Shown here in pieces: positions 1 to 6,083 of a stretch of DNA of 9,447 bases. The stretch's first letter is position 1. The number at the start of each line of letters is the position of its first letter. Location of the stretch: NCBI GenBank assembly GCA_033720955.1, contig JAWWBN010000154.1:1-9447 (forward strand), written 5' to 3'. The notes beneath the pieces are model-generated. The model did not search any database. It was given only the letters and a program-made list of their open reading frames with translations, and was not told where the DNA came from. Source of the DNA: JAWWBN01 sp033720955. Its GTDB lineage: Bacteria; Acidobacteriota; Thermoanaerobaculia; Multivoradales; JAHEKO01. The translations under genes and the position numbers were made by a program.

Positions 1-1936
1 CGGGCTGCAGGAGCAACTGGTCGGCCGGCCGGTTGTTGGCGAAGTCGATCGTCTCCGCCGAGTTGAAGAACCCCGTCGCCTTCAGGCGGCCGCCGGGCTG
101 GATCTCGCCGTAGAGGGAGACCTCGTCGAGCTCCTCGTAGAGGGTGCCGGCGAAGAACCGCTTCGAACGGGTGTAGGAGGGGTTCAGGTAGAGCTGCAGC
201 GGGCCGCTGAGGTCGCCCCAGATCTCGATGTCCTCGTCGGTGAGCTGGCCCGAGAAGTCGTCCGTCGAGCGCAGGTAGAGCCCCAGGCTCACGCGGTCCC
301 ACCAGGTCTCGTCGTTTCCCCAGAAGCGGCGCTGGAGGCTGGCGATCCGCGCCTTGTTGTCGATCCGCGGCTCGAACCCGGCGTCGGCGCGAAACTCGGG
401 CCCGCGCTCGTGGTAGAAGAGCTGCCAGATCCACTCGCGGCTGAAGTGGGTGTAGACGATCCGGAACGCCTCTCCGTCGAAGCTCCCCGTGGGCTGGCCG
501 AACCGCTGCGCCACGGCGAGCGGGTAGAGGGTCCGCGTACCGACGAGGTGAAGCTCGAGCTGGTCCTTCTGGGTCAGGCGGAAGAAGCCGTCGATCCCGG
601 CGACGCGGTTGTGGTAGCCGTCCCCCTCGCGCCCCGCGTAGATGAAGCCGACGCTCGAGCGCTCGCCCACGTCCCGCCGGTAGCGAAGCACGGCCGTGTC
701 CACCTCGTCGTCCACGAAGGCGAAGCGCGAGCCCTGGTTGCCCGGGATGAGCAGGTTGTTGACCGCGTCCCGGGTGGCGAAGATGCCGATCGTGCTCTTG
801 CCCTGCTTGCCGGTCAGCTTGACCCCCCAGTCGGGGCTGGCCACCGTGCGGGTGAACACCAGGTTGAACGGCGTGTTGAAGACGTCGGCGCCCTCGAGGA
901 AGAAGGGCCGCTTCTCCGGGAAGAAGAGGGCGAACCGCTCGTTGACCGCGAGCTGGGCGACGTCCGCCTCCACCTGCGAGAAGTCCGGGTTGACGGTGGC
1001 CGTGAGGCTCAGGCTGGGAGTCAACCCCCAGCGCGCCGTGATGCCCGGCTCCAGCTCCTCGCCGCCGTCCACCAGATCGCCGCGCGGGAAGTCGGCGCGG
1101 CGGTCGGTGCGGGTGACGGTCAGCGTGGGGTCCACCTCCAGGTTGCGGCCCGATTCGAGCTCCTGAAACCCGGTCACCGTCGAGAACTGGCAGATGCCGC
1201 AGGATCGGTTCCGGTCGCGGCGGCTCTCCGAGATCCGGTGACGCACGCTGCGCGGCCAGGAGCGCTCGAAGGTCATCCGCCAGGTCATCTCGCCGTCGAC
1301 CCGCGGGAACCGGAGCTGCTTGATGGGCACCGCGATCTCGACCACGTACCCGTCGGCGCCGATCCGGCCCGCCGACTGCCAGATCAGGTCGAACGACCAG
1401 TCCTCGGTCTGGTCGACGTCGCTGTTGAACGCGTCGGCCTGGACTCCCAGCGGGTTCACCCGGAACTGGTAGGCGCGCCGCTCGTCGTTGAAGGTGTCCA
1501 CCAGGAAGACCACGTGGTCGTCCTGCACGAAGGTGCCGATCGAGTCGCGGTCCATGAGATTCGCCCGGATCTTCTGAGGCTCCGGGTCGTGGGCCCGGAA
1601 GGCGACGTAGAGATGCTCCCGGTCGAAGGTGACGAGGGCTTCGGTCTCGACGGGGGCGGGCGTCGCGTCGCCGGGGAGGTACTCCCAGCGGACCGGCGCT
1701 TCGGCTGCCTCTCGCCAGGCGGGGTCGTCCAGGACGCCGTCGATCTCGATCGGCCCGGCGGCGCGGCGCACCCGGAGGTCGAGGGCCCGGGGCTCGGCGT
1801 CGGACACCGCCTCCGGCGTCGGCTCCGCGTCTTGCTGGGCCAGCGCGGGAGCGCCGAAGACCCCGGCCAGGGGCAGGACGAAGAGAGCTGTCAGCACGAC
1901 AGCCCGGACGACAGGCAGGCGACGAGTCTCGACCAT
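1..1936 (-). CDS. Exported CBM9-like/DUF5916 domain protein, 3' end missing
   Basis: This reading frame runs without a stop from the ATG at 1936 off the left edge, giving 645 residues of an incomplete protein. The start is supported by an AGGTGG ribosome site about six bases upstream. Residues 1-33 form a signal peptide (hydrophobic stretch about 12-27, likely cleavage after ALA at 33). A CBM9-like beta-sandwich domain follows at about 60-240, opening with the family hallmark IDGVLDDPAW at 65-74. From about 265 the DUF5916 region begins, with its diagnostic block at 316-349 (NPDFSQVEAD, then FFPEKRPFFLEG). The remainder is rich in alternating aromatic and polar strands, as expected of an outer-membrane beta-barrel-like region. 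Known members are usually longer, so the end of the barrel lies outside the window. A CGIC motif at 246-249 lies between the two domains. Substrate and biochemical role are unknown for the family; surface carbohydrate or protein handling is inference. It is transcribed divergently from the toxin-antitoxin operon. Confidence 0.92.
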   Translation of the reverse strand, partial: MVETRRLPVVRAVVLTALFVLPLAGVFGAPALAQQDAEPTPEAVSDAEPRALDLRVRRAAGPIEIDGVLDDPAWREAAEAPVRWEYLPGDATPAPVETEALVTFDREHLYVAFRAHDPEPQKIRANLMDRDSIGTFVQDDHVVFLVDTFNDERRAYQFRVNPLGVQADAFNSDVDQTEDWSFDLIWQSAGRIGADGYVVEIAVPIKQLRFPRVDGEMTWRMTFERSWPRSVRHRISESRRDRNRSCGICQFSTVTGFQELESGRNLEVDPTLTVTRTDRRADFPRGDLVDGGEELEPGITARWGLTPSLSLTATVNPDFSQVEADVAQLAVNERFALFFPEKRPFFLEGADVFNTPFNLVFTRTVASPDWGVKLTGKQGKSTIGIFATRDAVNNLLIPGNQGSRFAFVDDEVDTAVLRYRRDVGERSSVGFIYAGREGDGYHNRVAGIDGFFRLTQKDQLELHLVGTRTLYPLAVAQRFGQPTGSFDGEAFRIVYTHFSREWIWQLFYHERGPEFRADAGFEPRIDNKARIASLQRRFWGNDETWWDRVSLGLYLRSTDDFSGQLTDEDIEIWGDLSGPLQLYLNPSYTRSKRFFAGTLYEELDEVSLYGEIQPGGRLKATGFFNSAETIDFANNRPADQLLLQP

Positions 1937-1973
1937 TTCGACCACCTCGCGCGGACGGCCGCACGAGTTTTCT

Positions 1974-1979
1974 ACTCTA
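1974..1979 (-). promoter_or_regulatory. Putative -10 element (TAGAGT) for the DUF5916 gene
   Basis: On the minus strand TAGAGT lies about 38 bases upstream of the ATG at 1936. It fits a bacterial TANNNT -10 box and would give a leader of roughly 30 bases that includes the AGGTGG ribosome site. No convincing TTGACA-like -35 box is visible 16-18 bases upstream. The assignment rests on position and on similar TAGNNT hexamers ahead of other genes in the window. Confidence 0.4.
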
Positions 1980-2125
1980 CGGCGAGAACGGGACGCAGTT
2001 GCTCCAGATCGAGAAAAAGATGGTCGTGGCCATGGCCAGAAAGCCGAGCCGGGTGACCCGGGCGAAGTCACGAATGCGGACGCCTTCTCGACGGTCCCCC
2101 CTCACGTCGGGCTGACTCGACTGGC

Positions 2126-2154
2126 AAGGTTTGACCTTTACGACCTTTTAGGTC
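2126..2154 (+). promoter_or_regulatory. Candidate toxin-antitoxin operator: two adjacent 13-bp palindromes
   Basis: Two perfect short inverted repeats sit just ahead of the antitoxin ATG: AAGGT-TTG-ACCTT at 2126-2138 and GACCT-TTT-AGGTC at 2142-2154. Each has 5-bp arms and a 3-bp spacer, their left ends are 16 bases apart, and they share the ACCT/AGGT core. A wider pairing TGACCT/AGGTCA (2132-2137 with 2150-2155) joins the two. Phd/YefM antitoxins are known to bind palindromic operators in their own promoter, and this placement over the presumed promoter fits autorepression. That this antitoxin binds here is inference. Confidence 0.55.
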
Positions 2155-2159
2155 ACACT
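2131..2159 (+). promoter_or_regulatory. Probable leaderless promoter of the toxin-antitoxin operon
   Basis: TTGACC at 2131-2136 is a good -35 match. Seventeen bases later, 2154-2159 reads CACACT, a weak -10 match. Transcription would then begin about seven bases further on, at or next to the A of the ATG at 2166. The absence of any purine-rich ribosome site before that ATG agrees with a leaderless message. The -35 hexamer lies inside the left palindrome, so a bound repressor would block polymerase. The -10 assignment is the weak point. Confidence 0.4.
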
Positions 2160-2165
2160 TGTTCC

Positions 2166-2507
2166 ATGAAACACCGACGAGTCGCGATTGGGCAGGCGAA
2201 GGCTCACTTCGCCAACCTGGTGCGCGGGGCCGAGCGCGGGGTCACCGTAATCCTCACCCGTCACGGCCGCCCGGTCGCCCGGCTGTGCCCCGTCGCCCCT
2301 GCGCCCGGCGCCGAGGTCGCCGAGGGACCCGCGATCTACGACTCCGAGCCGCCGGGGAGGAGCCTGGGAGCCGAGGCCCGCCGGGCCGCCATGGAGCGCC
2401 TGCTGGCCAGCGAGGTCTGGTCCCGGATCCCGGCCGACCAGCTCGGCAAGGCCCCCGACAGGGCGGAGCGCGAGACCATCCTCGGATACGACGAGGGTGG
2501 CGCATGA
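2166..2507 (+). CDS. Phd/YefM-type antitoxin of a VapBC-like toxin-antitoxin pair
   Basis: This 113-residue protein is the antitoxin of a type II toxin-antitoxin pair: it should neutralise the PIN nuclease encoded next to it and repress the operon. Residues 1-43 match the Phd/YefM DNA-binding fold: VAIGQAKAHFANLVRGAERG at 6-25, then an ITRHG-like turn (ILTRHGRPVARL). The middle (about 45-75) is Ala/Pro/Glu-rich and probably flexible. The C-terminal part contains WSRIP and the AERETILGYDE block near the end, a pattern I associate with antitoxins paired with this PIN subgroup, which likely wraps the toxin. The frame is open far upstream, but this ATG is chosen because homology begins here and the promoter and palindromes lie just before it. 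There is no Shine-Dalgarno sequence, suggesting leaderless translation. Its TGA overlaps the toxin ATG by four bases. Confidence 0.88.
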   Translation: MKHRRVAIGQAKAHFANLVRGAERGVTVILTRHGRPVARLCPVAPAPGAEVAEGPAIYDSEPPGRSLGAEARRAAMERLLASEVWSRIPADQLGKAPDRAERETILGYDEGGA

Positions 2508-2896
2508 TCGTCGACAGCTCGGCTCTCTTGGCCGTGGCGTTCCGAGAGCCGGGCTACGAGCGGATCCTCGCGGCCCTCGGTGAGGCCGGCCCGGTTGCGA
2601 TCGGCGCATCCACCCTGGCCGAGACCGGCATCGTCCTGGGAGCCCGTCTGGGGCCGGAGGCGCGAGCCGTCCTCGCGAGCCTGGTGCAGAGTCTCGACCT
2701 GTCCGTCGTCCCGTTCCGGGCGCTTCACGCGCAGGAGGCGCGGGAAGCCTACCTTCGGTTCGGCCGCGGACGGCACGAGGCGGGGCTCAACTTCGGCGAC
2801 TGCCTGACCTATGCGGTGGCCAAGCTCGCCGGCGAGCCGCTGCTGTTCATGGGCGAGGATTTCGCCCGGACCGACCTCGAGCGGATGTTGGCCTAG
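2504..2896 (+). CDS. vapC: VapC-like PIN-domain ribonuclease toxin
   Basis: This 130-residue protein is a PIN-domain toxin, a metal-dependent ribonuclease expected to cleave RNA (tRNA or rRNA in studied VapC proteins) when freed from its antitoxin. The acidic active-site residues are in place: D4 in MIVDSSALLAV, E40 in TLAETGIVLG, D99 in LNFGDCLTYAVAK, and D119 in MGEDFARTDLE, with D124 close by. The segment FGRGRHEAGLNFGDC is characteristic of a common VapC subgroup. Length is normal for the family and no residue needed for activity appears lost, so the toxin is likely functional. Translation is coupled to the antitoxin through an ATGA overlap, with GAGGGTGG as ribosome site inside the antitoxin's last codons. 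The cellular RNA target cannot be read from the sequence. Confidence 0.92.
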   Translation: MIVDSSALLAVAFREPGYERILAALGEAGPVAIGASTLAETGIVLGARLGPEARAVLASLVQSLDLSVVPFRALHAQEAREAYLRFGRGRHEAGLNFGDCLTYAVAKLAGEPLLFMGEDFARTDLERMLA

Positions 2897-2968
2897 CGTT
2901 TCCGTCCGCCTTCGGCGCATCGGCTCTCTCGGGCTGAGATCGGCTCGGCAAGATTCGAGGCGACATCG

Positions 2969-2974
2969 TAGCAT
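2969..2974 (+). promoter_or_regulatory. Putative -10 element (TAGCAT) for the GH3 gene
   Basis: TAGCAT, within ATCGTAGCATCC, lies in the 190-base gap between the toxin gene and the GH3 gene. The same nine bases GTAGCATCC recur directly ahead of the gene starting at 9375. Initiation here would give a leader of about 105 bases. A small CGCC-TTC-GGCG hairpin at 2907-2917 lies between the toxin stop and this element. No clear -35 box was seen. Confidence 0.35.
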
Positions 2975-3086
2975 CCGAGGCCCAAGACGCCGCTCGACCC
3001 TTCCACTACCATCCGCGGGTCCTCCTTCTGCTGGCTTCGTAGAGACCCGAAGCGACGTTTGGCCCGACCCAAGTGAGGTGCCTCTG

Positions 3087-5453
3087 ATGAGAGTCTGTCG
3101 TTTCCTGATCCCCGGCGTGCTGTTGGCCGGCGCGGGCCTCTCCGCGCAGACCCCCGAGAAGGAGGCCGCCCTCCTGCAGCGAGTCGAGGAGCTCGTCTCC
3201 CAACTGACGCTGGAGGAGAAGGCCTCGCTGACGTCCGGCCGCGATGCCTGGAGCACGCAGCCCATCGACCGGCTGGGCATTCCCTTCATCTGGCTGGCCG
3301 ACGGCCCGCACGGTCTGCGCCGGGCTCCCACGACGGACACCTGGGGCTACGGCGACCAGGCGCCGGCGACCTGCTTTCCGACCGCCTCGAGCCTGTCGGC
3401 GACCTGGGATACGGATCTCGTCGAGGAGGTCGGCCGGGCGCTCGGCCAGGAGGCCCAGGCGTTGGGCGTCAACGTGCTCCTGGGGCCGGGGGTGAACATC
3501 AAGAGATCGCCTCTGGGGGGTCGGAACTTCGAGTACTTCAGCGAAGATCCCCTCCTCGCCGGCGAGCTGGCCGCCGCCTACGTGAACGGGGTGCAGAGCC
3601 AGGGCGTGGGCACGTCGGTCAAGCACTACGTGGCCAACAACGTCGAAACGCAGCGCATGTACGCGAACTCCGACGTGGACGATAGGACGCTGAACGAGAT
3701 CTACATGACGCCGTTCGAGATCGCCGTCAGGAAGGCCCAGCCGTGGACGGTGATGGCCTGCTACAACCGGGTGCAGGGCGTCTACGGCACGCAGTCGCCG
3801 ATGATGCTGTCGGAGAAGCTCAAGGAGGAGTGGGGCTTTGAAGGCATAGTGGTCTCGGACTGGGACGCCGTGATCGACCGGGTCGAGGGGATCAAGGCCG
3901 GTCTTCATTTGGAGATGCCGGGCAAGGTCCCCTATCTGACCGACCGGATGATCGTCGACGCGGTCAACGACGGCGAGCTGGACGAAGCGCGGCTCGACGA
4001 GCTGGTGCGGGAGATCCTTCGTATCGTCCTGATGGGCACCGCCTCGGCCGAGGAGTCGGCGGATCAGAACCTGGAGCAGCATCACGCTCTGGCCCGGCGG
4101 GTGTCGTCGGAGGGGATCACCCTGCTCAAGAACGACGGCGGGGTGCTGCCCCTGTCGAGCGCGAAGTACGAGAGAGTTGCCGTGATCGGGGAGTTCGCGG
4201 CCCACCCGAGGTTTCAGGGAAACGGCAGCTCCGAGGTCAAGCCGGCGCGGCTGGACAAGTTCCTGGACGTCGTCCAGGCCGAGCACGGCGCCGACTTCGA
4301 GATCGCCTACGCGCGGGGGTACGACCTCGCCGACGACACGGATCTCTCCCGCATCGAGGAGGCGCGCGACCTGGCGGCCGCCTCCGACGTCGCGCTGATC
4401 TTCGCCGGTCTTCCCCAGCACTACGAGTCCGAGGGGGTGGACCGGACCCACATCGACATCCCTCCGTCGCATCACGCGCTGATCTCGGAGGTGGCGCGCG
4501 TGCAGAAGCGCTCCGTCGTCGTCCTGACCAACGGCAGCGCCATCGCCATGCCCTGGGTCGAAGAGGTGCCCGCGATCGTCGAGGGCTGGCTGGGGGGCCA
4601 GGCGGGGGCCGGCGCCACGGCCGACGTGCTCTTCGGCAGGGTCAATCCGTCGGGCAAGCTGGCGGAGACCTTCCCGAAGCGGCTCGAGGACACGCCGGCC
4701 TTCCTGAACTTCCCCGGCGAGAACGGCAACGTGATCTACGGCGAGAGGATCTTCGTCGGCTACCGCTGGTACGACAAGAGGAGCATCGAGCCGCTCTTCC
4801 CGTTCGGCCACGGGCTCTCCTACACGACCTTCGAGTACAGCGACCTGAGGCTGTCGGCGCCGGCCGTCACGGACCGGGAAGAGCTGACGGTGTCCGCCAC
4901 CATCACGAACGTCGGCGAGATGGCGGGCAAGGAGGTGGTGCAGCTCTACGTCTCGGATCTCGAGAGCAGCCTCCAGCGTCCGGTACGGGAGCTCAAGGGC
5001 TTCGCCAAGGTCTCGTTGCAGCCGGGGGAGAGCAAGCCCGTGACCTTGACCCTCGCCGCGAGAGACTTCGCCTTCTACGACCCCCGGCAGAAGGACTGGG
5101 TCGCCGAGAGCGGTGAGTTCACCGTCGCCCTGGCGGCGTCGTCGAGAGACATCCGGCTGAGCGAGACGTTTCGATTCACCTCTACCCGGCGGCTCCACTA
5201 CAAGTTCGACGAGTACACCTTCTTCCGGGAGCTCTGGGAGAACGAGGACACGAAGCCTCTCCTGATCGAGCTGATGCCCGGATGGATCGGCAGCCAGGCG
5301 CCGGAGGGGCAGCCTCCCGAGGCGGCGGAGATCCACGGGTTCCTGCAGGACCAGCCCATCGTCAAGTTCCCGTACTTCACCGCCGGCGAGGTGACCCGGG
5401 AGGAGATCGCGGCCTTCCTGGAGAGGTGCAACGCCCTGACCTACACCCCCTGA
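3087..5453 (+). CDS. Exported GH3 beta-glucosidase-type glycoside hydrolase with Fn3-like domain
   Basis: This 788-residue enzyme should remove non-reducing terminal sugars (beta-glucose or a related sugar) from oligosaccharides by a retaining mechanism, outside the cytoplasm. The start has GTGAGGTG about six bases upstream. Residues 1-20 are a signal peptide (cleavage near LSA-Q). The GH3 N-terminal barrel follows with ADGPHG at 71-76, GRNFEYFSEDP at 145-155, K179-H180, and the nucleophile motif SDWDA with D258. The second domain carries QGNGSSEV near 377-384 and YESEGVDR at 446-453, where the acid/base glutamate is expected (E447 or E449). FPFGHGLSYTTF at 571-582 leads into an Fn3-like domain to about 700. 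A further 87 residues (701-788) have no function I can name. No PA14 insertion is present. The domain order is that of the BglB-type GH3 enzymes; glucosidase versus xylosidase activity cannot be settled by reading. The following cupin gene is 68 bases away with its own promoter-like element. Confidence 0.93.
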   Translation: MRVCRFLIPGVLLAGAGLSAQTPEKEAALLQRVEELVSQLTLEEKASLTSGRDAWSTQPIDRLGIPFIWLADGPHGLRRAPTTDTWGYGDQAPATCFPTASSLSATWDTDLVEEVGRALGQEAQALGVNVLLGPGVNIKRSPLGGRNFEYFSEDPLLAGELAAAYVNGVQSQGVGTSVKHYVANNVETQRMYANSDVDDRTLNEIYMTPFEIAVRKAQPWTVMACYNRVQGVYGTQSPMMLSEKLKEEWGFEGIVVSDWDAVIDRVEGIKAGLHLEMPGKVPYLTDRMIVDAVNDGELDEARLDELVREILRIVLMGTASAEESADQNLEQHHALARRVSSEGITLLKNDGGVLPLSSAKYERVAVIGEFAAHPRFQGNGSSEVKPARLDKFLDVVQAEHGADFEIAYARGYDLADDTDLSRIEEARDLAAASDVALIFAGLPQHYESEGVDRTHIDIPPSHHALISEVARVQKRSVVVLTNGSAIAMPWVEEVPAIVEGWLGGQAGAGATADVLFGRVNPSGKLAETFPKRLEDTPAFLNFPGENGNVIYGERIFVGYRWYDKRSIEPLFPFGHGLSYTTFEYSDLRLSAPAVTDREELTVSATITNVGEMAGKEVVQLYVSDLESSLQRPVRELKGFAKVSLQPGESKPVTLTLAARDFAFYDPRQKDWVAESGEFTVALAASSRDIRLSETFRFTSTRRLHYKFDEYTFFRELWENEDTKPLLIELMPGWIGSQAPEGQPPEAAEIHGFLQDQPIVKFPYFTAGEVTREEIAAFLERCNALTYTP

Positions 5454-5456
5454 AGA

Positions 5457-5481
5457 CCCCCGCCGCGGGAAGCCCGTGGGG
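5457..5481 (+). terminator. GC-rich hairpin after the GH3 gene, no T-tract
   Basis: Just after the GH3 stop, CCCC at 5457-5460 can pair with GGGG at 5478-5481 around an inner stem GCGGG-AAG-CCCGT (5465-5477). No run of T follows, so this is at best a weak or atypical terminator, or a messenger 3'-end stabiliser. Confidence 0.25.
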
Positions 5482-5483
5482 TG

Positions 5484-5505
5484 ATAGAGTGCCTGCTCAC
5501 TCTGT
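5484..5505 (+). promoter_or_regulatory. Putative -10 (TAGAGT) fused with a 6-bp inverted repeat ahead of the cupin gene
   Basis: TAGAGT at 5485-5490 is a -10-like element, and the perfect inverted repeat AGAGTG-CCTGCT-CACTCT (5486-5503) overlaps it. Pairing extends outward through a T-G wobble (5485 with 5504) and an A-T pair (5484 with 5505). Start of transcription would be near 5497, giving a leader of about 25 bases. The repeat could be an operator that covers the promoter, which would be a simple way to regulate the gene. Confidence 0.35.
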
Positions 5506-5521
5506 CGGAAGGAGGTCTGTT

Positions 5522-5953
5522 GTGAGGAGTCGATGGATCCTGCTCGGAGTCGTGTTGGCCGTTGCTCTGGTCTCTGGCGTTTTCGGGGATCGCATGCTGC
5601 TGGCGCAGGATGACGATCCGGTCGAAGAGGACCCGGTCCTGGGGCGCACGGTGCTGGCGGGCGCTGAAGACCTGCAGGCCGTCCTGGTGCTGCGCACGCT
5701 CCCCGGGGGAGCCGAGAGCGGTCGGCACACCCAGCCGGGCAACGAGATCGTCTACATTCTGGAGGGCTCCGTGATCCTGGAGATCGATGGGAGCGAGCCC
5801 GTTACCGTTGCCGCCGGCGAGACCTTCCAGACCAGCGCCGGGGAGGTGCACAACGTGAAGAACACCAGCGCCGACGACGCCGTCAGGGCGCTCGCGTTCT
5901 ACATCGCCGGCAAGGACGCGGAGGTGAAGGACCTCTCGGTTCCGGCGGAGTAG
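5522..5953 (+). CDS. Small exported single-domain cupin protein, GTG start
   Basis: This is a 143-residue exported cupin. The GTG start is fixed by a strong AAGGAGGT ribosome site at 5509-5516; the nearby ATG at 5532 is in another frame. Residues 1-28 are a signal peptide (WILLGVVLAVALVSGVFG core, cleavage near LLA-Q). Residues about 50-130 form one cupin_2 barrel. Motif 1 is seen at 63-82 (SGRHTQPGNEIVYILEG), giving H69 and E75 as metal ligands, but the second histidine of the usual HxH is Q71. Motif 2 is at 99-114 (GETFQTSAGEVHNVKN), giving H110. Metal binding is therefore probable but with one ligand changed. Single-domain exported cupins of this type have no single known reaction; sensing or binding small molecules or dioxygenase chemistry are both possible. 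The gene may be separate from the GH3 gene because it has its own promoter-like element. Confidence 0.85.
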   Translation: MRSRWILLGVVLAVALVSGVFGDRMLLAQDDDPVEEDPVLGRTVLAGAEDLQAVLVLRTLPGGAESGRHTQPGNEIVYILEGSVILEIDGSEPVTVAAGETFQTSAGEVHNVKNTSADDAVRALAFYIAGKDAEVKDLSVPAE

Positions 5954-5973
5954 CCCCGGGCGGCCCGACCCCG

Positions 5974-5987
5974 GCGGGTGCGCCCGC
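5974..5987 (+). terminator. Short GC-rich hairpin after the cupin gene, no T-tract
   Basis: GCGGG-TGCG-CCCGC forms a perfect five-pair stem twenty bases beyond the cupin stop. There is no T-run after it. It is a possible transcript-end structure only. Confidence 0.2.
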
Positions 5988-6068
5988 AGACCGGCCGCGG
6001 CCCCCTGGCGCCTGCCGCGTCGCGGGCCAGCCGCTGCGTGACTTCTCGCCGCGATCCGGCGGGTCTCG

Positions 6069-6074
6069 TAGGAT
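6069..6074 (+). promoter_or_regulatory. Putative -10 element (TAGGAT) giving a near-leaderless message
   Basis: TAGGAT ends nine bases before the ATG at 6084, so initiation about seven bases downstream would put the transcript start within about three bases of the ATG. The same GTAG-AT core precedes other genes in this window. A ribosome site at the usual spacing is lacking (the only AGGA is inside the hexamer itself), which fits leaderless translation. Confidence 0.4.
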
Positions 6075-6083
6075 CGGGCAACC

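Noticed and set aside
410..2056. Plus-strand open frame of 548 codons
   Set aside because: It lies antisense to the DUF5916 gene, which has a signal peptide and family motifs; its product is Val/Asp/Arg/Gly-rich without domains, as expected opposite a GC-biased gene.
1629..2165. Upstream extension of the antitoxin frame to 1629
   Set aside because: It would overlap the DUF5916 gene on the other strand and consist of Ser/Arg/Thr-rich low-complexity sequence; Phd homology starts at 2166 just after the promoter and palindromes.
3006..5336. Minus-strand open frame of 776 codons opposite the GH3 gene
   Set aside because: Low-complexity Arg/Leu/Val/Gly product with no motif; the openness follows from third-position GC bias of the GH3 gene.
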